Shown in pieces: positions 28,570 through 36,999 of a stretch of DNA of 64,000 bases. Position numbers and translations under genes: made by a program. A model generated the notes under the pieces. The model saw nothing but the letters and a program-made list of their open reading frames with translations, ran no database searches and was not told the DNA's origin. Source of the stretch: Pseudomonas sp. R37(2017) (GTDB lineage: Bacteria > Pseudomonadota > Gammaproteobacteria > Pseudomonadales > Pseudomonadaceae); contig NZ_NEHO01000002.1 in NCBI RefSeq assembly GCF_002113375.1, forward strand, positions 1 to 64,000, in the 5' to 3' direction. How positions within the stretch are numbered: position 1 is the first letter of the stretch; every line of letters starts with the position of its first letter.

Positions 28570-30183
28570 TCAGGCTTCGTCATCCAGGCGCCGGCCGGCC
28601 AGACGTCGCCCGCGGGTTATCAACTCGATGAACTGAACCGCGCTCAAAGCATGGGCGAACAGCCAGCCCTGGCCGAACTTCACGCCTTCACTGCTCAGGA
28701 ACTCGGCCTGGGCTTCATGTTCGATGCCCTCGGCAATCACCTTCAGGTGCAACGACTGGGCCATATGAATGATGTGCGGGGCCACACCGCTGCTGGCCGC
28801 ATCATGGCCCAATGCATCAATGAACGCCTTGTCGATTTTCAGGCAATCAACTGGCAGGGTCTGCAAATAGGCGAGGCTGCAGTAACCGGTGCCAAAGTCA
28901 TCGATCAACACCTGGTGCCCGACATCACGCAGCGATTGCAGATTTTCCCTGGCCACCACCACATCGACCAGCCCGCGCTCGGTGACCTCAAAGGCAATTT
29001 GCCGCGCAGCGACGCGGTGCAGGGTCAGCAGACGCGCCATCACCTGGCCGATTCGCGGCACCGTCACATCACACGCCGCGAGATTGACCGAGATGTACAG
29101 GTGTGGGTTGGCACGCAGCAACTGGCCGAGTTGCTCGAGCAGGCGTTGCAGGACGAAGTCCGTCATCTGACGAATCTGCCCGGTGTTCTCCGCCATCGGA
29201 ATGAACAGGTCGGGGCTGGTCAGGGTGCCGTCCGGCCTGCGCCAACGCAGCAGTGCTTCAGCCCCGACACAGTTGCGGCTATTGAGATCGAAGATCGGTT
29301 GATACAGCACCTGCAACTCGCCACGACGAATCGCGCCAGTCAGTTCGGCGTCCAGTGACTGCCGCTGACACACCAGCAGATACACCAGGAACCCAACGCA
29401 TATGCCCAGCACCAGACTGGCCGGCAGCAGCCACCACCAGACCGTCGGGATATGCATGCCGGTACGCGGGGTGATCAGCACCAATTGATATTCCGGGTTA
29501 TCGGTGGGCATGCGATATATCAGGCGTGTCTGGGTGATCTGTAGCGCATCGCGGTTTCTCGGCGGCCAGGCTTCGACCGGCGGCCATATCTGGGAAGCGC
29601 CCAACACCGGAATCGCGCGCGCACCATGGTCCAGGACTACCAGCAGGCTGCTGCCTGGCGACAGGTCGACCATGTCGGTCAAATGCCCGCGAGAAGTCGC
29701 GACCCGGAAGTTCCCGCGTCCGAGCATCAGCGCAGCGCGGTTTTCATCGGGTTCGGTGGTGGTGTTGAGCCAATAGCTGTAAGTCGGGCCTTTGATGTCT
29801 GGCGATCGAATCAGCGACAGCCCTTCCTGACGAGGGCGATTGGAGCAGATTCGCGAGGAGTCCATGTAGGCGGCTTCGTAGACGAAGCGATAATTGAACG
29901 TAAGCTGTTGCAAGGTCGCGATCATTTCAGCATCGCAGCCGCGCAACGGTTGCGCTTCAAGATCGTCAAGGCTTTCACGCAGTTGCCCGAAGAGCTGTTC
30001 CAGGCGGGCGAGGAAGCGTTCACCCTGAGCATTCATCTCTTCGCTTTCGTTTTGCTCGACCTGATGAATGGCGACGAACAGGCTGCCGGCCATCAACAAC
30101 GTTGCGCTCAAGACAGCCGACAGCAGCCCCAAAAACCAGGGGCGATGGAACCAACTGTGGAAGGTCTCTCGAGCAGCGGCCAT
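28570..30183 (-). CDS. CSS-motif/EAL c-di-GMP phosphodiesterase
   Basis: 537 residues. TM about 15-37, periplasmic CSS-type sensor to about 235, second TM about 238-260, then an EAL domain. Catalytic signatures are complete: VGAEALLRW, FEVTERGL, LIDDFGTGYCSL, DKAFID, VIAEGIEHEAQ, so hydrolysis of c-di-GMP to pGpG is expected. In the sensor, the motif usually reading C-S-S is CSN (SSRICSNRP), with a partner cysteine in LRGCDAEM. CSS proteins are redox-controlled through DsbA in other bacteria, and dsbA is 4 kb away. Convergent with kinB (7-nt gap). Confidence 0.9.
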   Translation of the reverse strand: MAAARETFHSWFHRPWFLGLLSAVLSATLLMAGSLFVAIHQVEQNESEEMNAQGERFLARLEQLFGQLRESLDDLEAQPLRGCDAEMIATLQQLTFNYRFVYEAAYMDSSRICSNRPRQEGLSLIRSPDIKGPTYSYWLNTTTEPDENRAALMLGRGNFRVATSRGHLTDMVDLSPGSSLLVVLDHGARAIPVLGASQIWPPVEAWPPRNRDALQITQTRLIYRMPTDNPEYQLVLITPRTGMHIPTVWWWLLPASLVLGICVGFLVYLLVCQRQSLDAELTGAIRRGELQVLYQPIFDLNSRNCVGAEALLRWRRPDGTLTSPDLFIPMAENTGQIRQMTDFVLQRLLEQLGQLLRANPHLYISVNLAACDVTVPRIGQVMARLLTLHRVAARQIAFEVTERGLVDVVVARENLQSLRDVGHQVLIDDFGTGYCSLAYLQTLPVDCLKIDKAFIDALGHDAASSGVAPHIIHMAQSLHLKVIAEGIEHEAQAEFLSSEGVKFGQGWLFAHALSAVQFIELITRGRRLAGRRLDDEA

Positions 30184-30228
30184 TGCGTAATATCCGAAGT
30201 ATTACCAATGAGTTATAGCTGCTGATTG

Positions 30229-30251
30229 GAAAAAAGCCCGAACCGTCGGGC
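30229..30251 (-). terminator. ampDh2 terminator
   Basis: Minus strand stem GCCCGA-CGGT-TCGGGC (30236-30251) followed by TTTTTTCC. Ends the ampDh2 transcript just upstream of the EAL gene. Confidence 0.88.
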
Positions 30252-30258
30252 GGCGTCA

Positions 30259-31038
30259 TTATTTTGTCTGATTCAACACCAGAAGCAGCGCTGCAGTTTG
30301 CGCATCCGGAGTGCCATCGAAACGCGCCGGGCGGAAATGCATCTGGAAGGCCGCTATCACATGCCGTGTCGCGACATCGAGTTCGCCGGTTTGTGGCGAG
30401 GCATAACCCAATCGGGCCAACTGCGCCTGAAACCAGCTGATGCTCGGCAGTTGTTCGGCAAACTGCATCTGCTGCCGCGCCACCGCCTGCTCGTTCGGCC
30501 AGATACCCAGGCCTTCGGCGGCCAGACGCTTCCAGGGGAACAGCGGTCCCGGGTCCAGCTTGCGCAACGGCGCAATATCGCTATGGCCGATGATGTCGCG
30601 AGGCTTGATGCCCTGACGCTTGCTGATGTCCTTGAGCAATACGATCAAGGACTGAACCTGATCCTCGCTGTAGGGGTACCACACGCGCCCGGTGGGAGTG
30701 TCCTTGAAGCCAGGGTTGACGATTTCGATACCGATTGAACTGGAATTCAGCCAGGTCCGGCCATTCCATTCGCTCTCCCCGGCGTGCCAGGCCCGGTTGT
30801 TTTCATCCATCAGCTTGTAGATGGTGGCGCCCTTGTCGTCACCAATCAGGTAATGGCTGCTGACTTCGCCGCGTGTCAGCAGTTGCAACGAACGCTCCAT
30901 CGAGGCGTTGGTGTAATGCACCACCACGAACTGCACGCGACTGTCGTAATTGGTTGAAGGATGGCTGGTGTCAAAACGGGGACCGCTGGCGCAGCCGGCC
31001 AGCAGAATCAGGGACGCGATCAGAGCAAAGTATTTCAT
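30259..31038 (-). CDS. ampDh2: N-acetylmuramyl-L-alanine amidase AmpDh2 (lipoprotein)
   Basis: 259 residues from ATG 31038. Lipoprotein signal with lipobox LLAGC. Amidase_2 domain with zinc ligands in FVVVHYTNAS and GHSDIAPLRKLDPG. C-terminal peptidoglycan-binding domain (QLARLGYASPQTGELDVATR). AmpDh2 homologues sit in the outer-membrane inner leaflet and turn over cell-wall muropeptides. TTG 31059 is a less likely start. Confidence 0.92.
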   Translation of the reverse strand: MKYFALIASLILLAGCASGPRFDTSHPSTNYDSRVQFVVVHYTNASMERSLQLLTRGEVSSHYLIGDDKGATIYKLMDENNRAWHAGESEWNGRTWLNSSSIGIEIVNPGFKDTPTGRVWYPYSEDQVQSLIVLLKDISKRQGIKPRDIIGHSDIAPLRKLDPGPLFPWKRLAAEGLGIWPNEQAVARQQMQFAEQLPSISWFQAQLARLGYASPQTGELDVATRHVIAAFQMHFRPARFDGTPDAQTAALLLVLNQTK

Positions 31039-31141
31039 GACGAAAGGCAGTACACGCAAGACAATAATGCAACAGTGTAACGTAATGCCTGGCGGGCTGA
31101 CGGTAATCGCCGCGAATTAAACAAAATGGAACAATTAATGA

Positions 31142-33148
31142 TCAACCCGGCTCCACTCGGTTACGTCCGGCGTTTTTTGCGCGGTACAACGCCTGATCGG
31201 CTCTTTTGAGCACTTGATCGCCGTGCTCACCCAGCTTGAAGGCAGACATTCCGATAGACACGGTAATGGTCACCGGCTCTCCCTTGAAGTGGAACGGACA
31301 GGCCTCGATTGAGGCACGCAAGCTTTCCAGCAATTTCAGCCCCGCCGACGGCACCGTGGATGGCATTAACAGCACAAACTCTTCACCGCCAAACCGGGCA
31401 ATGAAATCCGTTGCGCGCAGACGCTTGCGCAACACACTGGCAATGATCTTCAGCACTTTGTCACCGGCCAGGTGCCCGTAGTTATCGTTGATGCGCTTGA
31501 AATGATCGAGGTCGAGCATGGCCAGCAAAAGTGTATTGCCATGGTGCTGCCATTGTTTGACTTCATGACCCAGGCGCTCGCTCCAGGCCGCACGATTGGG
31601 CAGGCCGGTCAGCGGGTCGACCAATGCCTTCTGCCGCTGCTCTTCAAGGTGCTCGCGGTAGCCCTGGGCCTCCTGCTCCATATGGGCGACCCGTTCGGCC
31701 AGGCTGTGCAGGCGCGCAGCGACCTCTTGCTCGCGCTCATCGCGCTGTTTCTGGTGCTCGTCCATGGTGCCCAGCAAGCCTTCGAGATGGTTTTCCAGGA
31801 CGTGTTTGAGATCTTCCAGGTCCGCGGCTTCCTGCATGCTGCTTTGCAAGCCATCGACCTGTTCGCGGATCTGCGTGTCCATTTGCCGCGCAGCCGAACG
31901 ATTGTCGGCGTGCCCTGCGGTGGCGGCCTGCAAGTTGCTCTGGAATGATTCGAGACGCTCGTTGAGTCGTTGCAGATAGGCTTCGAACTCATGCTGGCCG
32001 CTATCGGTAATGGCCAGCATCAAGGTAGCGAAATCGTCGAGAATTGGCAGCAACTCGTACCAATTCAAACCGTTTTTAAGACGATCACGCATGGATTCAG
32101 CTTGCGGGCGATGACACTCGGGCAACGTCAGGTCTTCCAGCAACCCCAGCAGTGTGTCTTCGATATGGCTGGCCACCGAACTGTAGGAGGGCTCGGGGGA
32201 ATCCGGGAGCGCGTAGAGAATATCGTGTTCGGATTGCAGCTGAGCGGCGACGGCCACGTCTTGCGCCGAAACCGGAGGCAAAGGCGAGCTATCCGGCGAT
32301 GCTTGCGCGGTCAGCTCGTCGGGGTTTGCTTGTGACCAAAGAGGTGCTTCGATGGTTTCCGGGATCGGCCTCTCGTCCGATTCGATTTCTACGACGGCGG
32401 CATTGGCTGCTTGCGGCTCCGCAGCGGGAGGTGCAGAAGCCACGACTGCCAGAGCAGGCGAAACGACGGTAGGCTCGGACTCGTCTTCAACTCGCTCGGC
32501 TGCGGGCACTTCGCAGACAGCCAGCTCATTCACGACCGGGGCCGGCTCGAGAATCGCCGCTGGGCTCTCGGCTACAGGAGCAGACGGCGCGGGAGCAATC
32601 TCCGTTGCCACCGCCTCCTCCGCTTCACGACCGCCAAACAATCGCTGGAGCAAGCCGGGCCGACCGGGCTCCGTCGGAGTCTCCAATTGGCTCAGGGCCT
32701 TGCCTTGCAGGCCACTCAGCTCGCTGAGCAACAGTGGTATCTCACGCGCCTGGCTGACCCGCGCATCCAGATGCTTGGCGAAACTCTTGAGGGGCCGGCT
32801 CACATCCCGTGGCAGCGGCAATGTTTGCAGTTGAGTGACCAGTGCACTCAGGGCGGCACTGGTCTGGTTGACCCGGGTTTCCCGACGCTGCTCGGAGTCG
32901 AGCACGGCTTTTTCCAGCCGTGGAATCAGCGCGGCAAGGCCGGCATCCATATCGTCGGTACGCACGACCTCGCGCATTTCCTTCATGCATTGGTCAACGG
33001 CGCGGTCAGTCCCTTCCGCCGCCAGTGTGCTGCGCACCAGCCCGCGGCGCAGCAAGTCGAGCCGAGCGTCCCAGCGACGTTCGAGCTTTTCCTGTTGTTC
33101 AATGCTCTTGAGGTATTTCTCTTTCCAGCGCTGTGCTTCGTCGCTCAT
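31142..33148 (-). CDS. dgcP: Diguanylate cyclase DgcP
   Basis: 668 residues. N-terminal coiled-coil and A/P/E-rich low-complexity region (about 180-330), a second helical region, then a C-terminal GGDEF domain. The active site is GGEEF (about 587-591) and the inhibitory I-site RATD sits 5 residues before it (RATDFIARF). No membrane segment. P. aeruginosa DgcP is cell-pole localised and promotes biofilm and motility control. Its ATG overlaps the stop of the upstream EEP gene by 4 nt. Confidence 0.93.
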   Translation of the reverse strand: MSDEAQRWKEKYLKSIEQQEKLERRWDARLDLLRRGLVRSTLAAEGTDRAVDQCMKEMREVVRTDDMDAGLAALIPRLEKAVLDSEQRRETRVNQTSAALSALVTQLQTLPLPRDVSRPLKSFAKHLDARVSQAREIPLLLSELSGLQGKALSQLETPTEPGRPGLLQRLFGGREAEEAVATEIAPAPSAPVAESPAAILEPAPVVNELAVCEVPAAERVEDESEPTVVSPALAVVASAPPAAEPQAANAAVVEIESDERPIPETIEAPLWSQANPDELTAQASPDSSPLPPVSAQDVAVAAQLQSEHDILYALPDSPEPSYSSVASHIEDTLLGLLEDLTLPECHRPQAESMRDRLKNGLNWYELLPILDDFATLMLAITDSGQHEFEAYLQRLNERLESFQSNLQAATAGHADNRSAARQMDTQIREQVDGLQSSMQEAADLEDLKHVLENHLEGLLGTMDEHQKQRDEREQEVAARLHSLAERVAHMEQEAQGYREHLEEQRQKALVDPLTGLPNRAAWSERLGHEVKQWQHHGNTLLLAMLDLDHFKRINDNYGHLAGDKVLKIIASVLRKRLRATDFIARFGGEEFVLLMPSTVPSAGLKLLESLRASIEACPFHFKGEPVTITVSIGMSAFKLGEHGDQVLKRADQALYRAKNAGRNRVEPG

Positions 33149-34023
33149 TCATGGGATCCGCGAGGGTCAGGACTCAACGCGGGCAATGCATCGGCCGTGA
33201 GCGAACCCGGCAGACGAATCTCTACCGCGACCGGCAGGTGATCGGAAATGGGCTGGGCCAGCACCTCGACCTTTTCCAGGGTCAGGCTCGGGCTCAACAG
33301 GATATGGTCCAGGCAACGCTGTGGGCGCCAGCTGGGGAACGTTGCTTCCAATTGCGGCGCCAACAGGCCGAGGTCGCGCAACGGAGAATTTTGCAGCAGA
33401 TCGCTGGCATGGGTGTTCATGTCGCCCATCAGCACCTGGTGCTTGTAGCCGCCGATCAACTCGCGGATATAGGCCAGTTGCAGGCTGCGGGTCCGTGCAC
33501 CGAGCGCCAGGTGCATCATCACCACCACCATGGCATCCGCGCCCTCGCCGAAGCGCACCAGAATCGCTCCGCGACCTTTCGGTCCCGGCAACGGATGATC
33601 CTCGATCGCCCACGGCCGCAGGCGGCTCAGCACACCATTGCTGTGCTGGGCGAAGCGCCCGAGATTGCGATTGAGTTGCTGATACCAGTAGGGGAAGGCC
33701 CCGAGCTGGGCCAGGTGTTCGACCTGATTGACGTAGCCTGAGCGCAGGCTGCCGCCGTCGGCTTCCTGCAAGGCGACCAGATCGAAGTCGCCGAGAAGGT
33801 TGCCGATTTTCTGCAAATTCTCGGCGCGTCCGGGGTGCGGCAACAGATGTTGCCACCCCCGGGTCAGGTAATGCCGATAACGTTCGGTACTGATGCCGAC
33901 CTGGATATTGAAACTGAGCAAACGCAAACGGCTGTCTTCGGGCAGGCCCGTCGATTGCAGATGATGCTCGTTGACCCGTGGATCATGCAGGCCAACGCTG
34001 CGTTCACTTCCCCAGCGGCGCAT
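33145..34023 (-). CDS. Endonuclease/exonuclease/phosphatase (EEP) family protein
   Basis: 292 residues with the DNase I-like fold. Motifs: LLSFNIQVGIS, the metal-binding glutamate in DLVALQEADGGSLRSGY, VLMGDMNTHASD and ISDHLPVAVEIRL. Could be a phosphodiesterase on nucleic acid, lipid or sugar-phosphate substrates. No signal peptide. Sits between dsbA (15-nt gap) and dgcP (4-nt overlap), so likely co-transcribed with both. Confidence 0.87.
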   Translation of the reverse strand: MRRWGSERSVGLHDPRVNEHHLQSTGLPEDSRLRLLSFNIQVGISTERYRHYLTRGWQHLLPHPGRAENLQKIGNLLGDFDLVALQEADGGSLRSGYVNQVEHLAQLGAFPYWYQQLNRNLGRFAQHSNGVLSRLRPWAIEDHPLPGPKGRGAILVRFGEGADAMVVVMMHLALGARTRSLQLAYIRELIGGYKHQVLMGDMNTHASDLLQNSPLRDLGLLAPQLEATFPSWRPQRCLDHILLSPSLTLEKVEVLAQPISDHLPVAVEIRLPGSLTADALPALSPDPRGSHE

Positions 34024-34038
34024 GGTGGGTAAAGCCTT

Positions 34039-34680
34039 TTAGTTGGAGGCCGCCTTATTGGCTGCTCGCTCTTTGTCGATCAGTTTGTCGGCCAGTTGCA
34101 GGGCTTCTTGAGCGCCACCGGCAGAGCCTACGTCAAAGCGATACTTGCCGTTGACGATCAAGGTCGGGACGCCAGTGATTTCATATTTCTTGGCCAGTTC
34201 AGTGGCCTTGACGATCTGGCCCTTGATGGCGAAGGAATCGAAGGTGGCCAGGAACTTGTCCTTGTCGACGCCCTGTGTGGCCAGGAAGTCGGCCATGTCA
34301 TCCTTGTCGGTCAGTTTCTTGTGTTCTTTCTGGATGGCTTCGAATACCGCAGCGTGGACCTTGTGTTCTACGCCCATGGCCTCCAGGGTCAGGAACATCT
34401 GGCCATGTGCGTTCCACGGGCCGCCGAACATGGCAGGAATACGAACGAAGTTGACGTCAGAAGGCAGCTTCTCGACCCAGGGATTGATCACTGGCTCGAA
34501 GGCATAGCAGTGCGGGCAGCCGTACCAGAACAGCTCTACCACTTCGATCTTGCCAGGCACGGCGACCGGAACTGGATTGCTCAGTTCTACATAAGGTGCG
34601 GCGGGGGCTTCAGCGGCCTGGGCAGTCATGCCGAACAGGCTGGCAGCGGCAAAAACGGCACTGATGATCAGATTACGCAT
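34039..34680 (-). CDS. dsbA: Thiol:disulfide interchange protein DsbA
   Basis: 213 residues. Signal peptide about 1-22. Catalytic C55-P-H-C58 (FWYGCPHCYAF) and cis-proline loop ITGVPTLIVNGKY. Periplasmic dithiol oxidase that introduces disulfides into exported proteins. Several neighbours carry candidate disulfides, including DUF1161 proteins and the CSS-EAL protein. Heads the dsbA-EEP-dgcP operon. Confidence 0.97.
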   Translation of the reverse strand: MRNLIISAVFAAASLFGMTAQAAEAPAAPYVELSNPVPVAVPGKIEVVELFWYGCPHCYAFEPVINPWVEKLPSDVNFVRIPAMFGGPWNAHGQMFLTLEAMGVEHKVHAAVFEAIQKEHKKLTDKDDMADFLATQGVDKDKFLATFDSFAIKGQIVKATELAKKYEITGVPTLIVNGKYRFDVGSAGGAQEALQLADKLIDKERAANKAASN

Positions 34681-34775
34681 GCTTCACTCCTGGACAAATT
34701 TTTTCGCTTCGCGCGACCTGTTATCAGACAGGTCCTGGCGGGCTCGAGTTCTGTAGTGTAACGGCAGCGGCCACA

Positions 34776-34803
34776 AAAAAGGGCGGCCAAAGCCACCCTT
34801 TTT
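34776..34803. terminator. Terminator between cc4 and dsbA
   Basis: AAAAAGGGCGGC/GCC-ACCCTTTTT stem-loop (34776-34803) with T/A tracts on both sides. On the minus strand it ends the cc4 transcript before the dsbA promoter. Confidence 0.85.
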
Positions 34804-34880
34804 ATACTCGTTGCAACGGATTAATCGAGCGTTAACGTTGCAGGTGATAAGCACCCCGTTCAACGCCCGATCCGCCAGCC

Positions 34881-35510
34881 TCAGTGCAGGCCTTGAATGT
34901 AGCTGGACACCGCGGCGATGTCTTCGTCGCTCATCTTCTTGGCAATACTTTGCATTGGTTTGGTGTCGCCATCGTTGTTACGACCACCTTCTTCCTTGCG
35001 GAAATCGGTCAGTTGTTTGGCGACGTATTGAGCGTGCTGGCCACCGAGGTGCGGGAAACCGGCGGCTGCGTTGCCGGCGCCGTTCGGCGAGTGGCAACCG
35101 GTGCAGGCTGGCATGCCCTTGGCCAGGTCACCGCCACGGAACAGGGCTTCACCGCGAGCGACGACTTTGGGATCGGCGGCGCCGACACTGCCTTTCTGGC
35201 TGGCGAAGTAGGCGGCGATGTCCGCCAGGTCCTGATCGCTCAGGTTGGTCAGCAGGCCGGTCATTTCCAGAACAGTGCGCTTGCCCGACTTGATGTCGTG
35301 CAATTGCTTGGTCAGGTAGCGTTCACCCTGACCCGCCAGTTTTGGAAAGTTTGGCGCCATGCTGTTGCCATCCGGGCCGTGGCAGGCGCCACATACGGCG
35401 GCTTTGGCCTGGCCGGCTTTTGCATCACCCGGTTGCACTGCCTCACCTGCAGCATGGGCCATGCCGGAGATGCCCACGGTCAACAGCAGACTCACGATCA
35501 ATTTCTTCAT
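34881..35510 (-). CDS. cc4: Cytochrome c4 (dihaem)
   Basis: 209 residues with signal peptide (about 1-20) and two similar c-type haem domains: CGACHGPDGNS and CTGCHSPNGAG. Distal methionine candidates are in NSMAPNFP and TKPMQS. Cytochrome c4 passes electrons from the bc1 complex to terminal oxidases in the periplasm. Likely co-transcribed with the upstream cytochrome c5-like gene (45-nt gap). Confidence 0.95.
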   Translation of the reverse strand: MKKLIVSLLLTVGISGMAHAAGEAVQPGDAKAGQAKAAVCGACHGPDGNSMAPNFPKLAGQGERYLTKQLHDIKSGKRTVLEMTGLLTNLSDQDLADIAAYFASQKGSVGAADPKVVARGEALFRGGDLAKGMPACTGCHSPNGAGNAAAGFPHLGGQHAQYVAKQLTDFRKEEGGRNNDGDTKPMQSIAKKMSDEDIAAVSSYIQGLH

Positions 35511-35555
35511 CAGCTAATCCAACTACGGCTAAGGGTTAAGAGTTATGGACCGGGC

Positions 35556-35846
35556 TTACTCGCTCATCCAAAGGATGATGGCTTGGTAATCCTCGGCACT
35601 GCAGTCCATGCACAAACCACGCGGCGGCATCGCCTTGAAACCCTGGGTCACGTGTTGCACCAGCGTCTCCATACCTTTCGCCAACCTCGGCGTCCAAGCT
35701 TCCTGATCGCCCTTGCGGGGCGCCATGGGTAGTTGGCCGGAATGACAGGCACCACAAACACGGTTGTACACAGCTTCCGGATCCTGTGTTGCGTGAGCGC
35801 CGTAAAGCGGCATCAAGACACCGGCAGCCAGCAGCCATTTCGTCAT
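35556..35846 (-). CDS. Cytochrome c5-like monohaem protein
   Basis: 96 residues. Signal peptide about 1-19, haem motif CGACHSGQLPMAP, distal Met in FKAMPPRGLCMDCSAEDYQ. The CMDCS pair resembles the extra disulfide of cytochrome c5. Small periplasmic electron carrier beside cc4. Confidence 0.92.
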   Translation of the reverse strand: MTKWLLAAGVLMPLYGAHATQDPEAVYNRVCGACHSGQLPMAPRKGDQEAWTPRLAKGMETLVQHVTQGFKAMPPRGLCMDCSAEDYQAIILWMSE

Positions 35847-36037
35847 AAAACGACCTTTTCAGGGTTGAGAGCGTGCTGCGTTCTAGTGCGCAATCAAGGT
35901 CTGTCGCTCTCGTGAACTTCATCCTACGCTGGGACAAAGCGCACACAAAATCTGCGGCATTATATACTGGCGTCACTGAAACGGAAGCGACACTGCTTGC
36001 CGCGCCCATTCCAGGCGCCGCCCACATCGGAAATCCC

Positions 36038-36682
36038 ATGCAACTCAAGAATCCCATCCTCGGTCTGTGCCAACAGTCCACCTTCATGCTCAGCGCCGCC
36101 AAAGTCGACCAATGTCCGGATGACGAGGGCTTCGAAGTCGCCTTCGCCGGGCGTTCCAACGCCGGCAAGTCGAGTGCCCTGAACACCCTGACCCACGCCA
36201 GCCTGGCGCGGACCTCGAAAACCCCGGGTCGCACGCAACTGTTGAATTTCTTCAAGCTAGACGATGAACGCCGTCTGGTCGACCTGCCTGGCTACGGTTA
36301 TGCAAAAGTACCGATCCCGCTCAAGCAACACTGGCAGCGTCACCTGGAGGCGTACCTCGGTGGGCGCGAGAGTTTGAAGGGGCTGATCCTGATGATGGAC
36401 ATCCGCCATCCGATGACCGATTTCGACCTGCTGATGCTCGACTGGGCCGTGGCTGCCGGCATGCCGATGCACATTCTGCTGACCAAGGCGGACAAGCTGA
36501 CCTATGGCGCGGCCAAGAACACGCTGCTCAAGGTTCAGGCGCAAATCCGCAAGGGCTGGGGCGACAGCGTGTCGATTCAGCTGTTCTCGGCCCCCAAGCG
36601 CATGGGCCTGGAAGAAGCCTACACAGTGCTGGCAAGCTGGATGGAGCTGGCTGACAAGGGCGCCGAGGCAGGAGCCCAATAA
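36038..36682 (+). CDS. engB: Ribosome biogenesis GTPase EngB/YihA
   Basis: 214 residues. G1 [14 protein letters not shown]3 [12 protein letters not shown]4 TKADK. Essential GTPase for large-subunit assembly. ATG 36038 ([17 protein letters not shown]) fits the family start. The frame extends to 35873 but that part is not protein-like. TATACT near 35964 is a candidate -10. Linked to polA and ersA as in other pseudomonads. Confidence 0.95.
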   Translation: MQLKNPILGLCQQSTFMLSAAKVDQCPDDEGFEVAFAGRSNAGKSSALNTLTHASLARTSKTPGRTQLLNFFKLDDERRLVDLPGYGYAKVPIPLKQHWQRHLEAYLGGRESLKGLILMMDIRHPMTDFDLLMLDWAVAAGMPMHILLTKADKLTYGAAKNTLLKVQAQIRKGWGDSVSIQLFSAPKRMGLEEAYTVLASWMELADKGAEAGAQ

Positions 36683-36688
36683 CCAGCA

Positions 36689-36718
36689 AAAGCTGCCTGG
36701 GTCGCCCTGGGCAGCTTT
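36689..36718 (+). terminator. Hairpin after engB
   Basis: AAAGCTGCC/GGCAGCTTT stem (36689-36697 with 36710-36718), followed by CTGCGGGC rather than a long T tract. Modest terminator candidate for engB. Confidence 0.55.
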
Positions 36719-36726
36719 CTGCGGGC

Positions 36727-36858
36727 AAAAAAAACCCCGGACTTCGTATGGGGAGGGAGAAGTTCCGGGGTTCAAATTCCAGACCGCTAGGGCGGGGTCC
36801 AGATATCTGCCAACACTTAACACAACATAGGAGCATCGAAGGGCTTCACCAGCCATTC
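36727..36858 (-). ncRNA. ersA: ErsA small regulatory RNA
   Basis: Minus-strand transcript of about 132 nt predicted between an AlgU-type promoter and a strong terminator, in the polA-engB gap where ersA lies in P. aeruginosa and where E. coli has spf. The terminator stem AACCCCGGAACTTC/GAAGT-CCGGGGTT (36733-36772) has a C-rich loop and a run of eight T. C-rich loops are the target-pairing part of ErsA (known to act on algC and oprD in P. aeruginosa). The 5' end is set by promoter spacing only. Confidence 0.8.
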
Positions 36859-36864
36859 AGTACG

Positions 36865-36891
36865 TCTGAGTGGTAGTTGCAAGATTAGTTC
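36865..36891 (-). promoter_or_regulatory. AlgU (sigma-22) promoter of ersA
   Basis: -35 GAACTA (36886-36891), 16-bp spacer, -10 TCAGA (36865-36869). One mismatch to the GAACTT...TCTGA consensus in each box. Transcription would begin near 36858. Links this sRNA to envelope stress, as in P. aeruginosa. Confidence 0.7.
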
Positions 36892-36999
36892 AGATTTTTT
36901 TCAAATAGCTTTGGAATAAATGTAATTACCTTTCGCGCCAAGCTGCCTGCGCCCACTGCCGCGGCACTATGCCGCAGCAGAAACGCCGATTCGGAAGGC

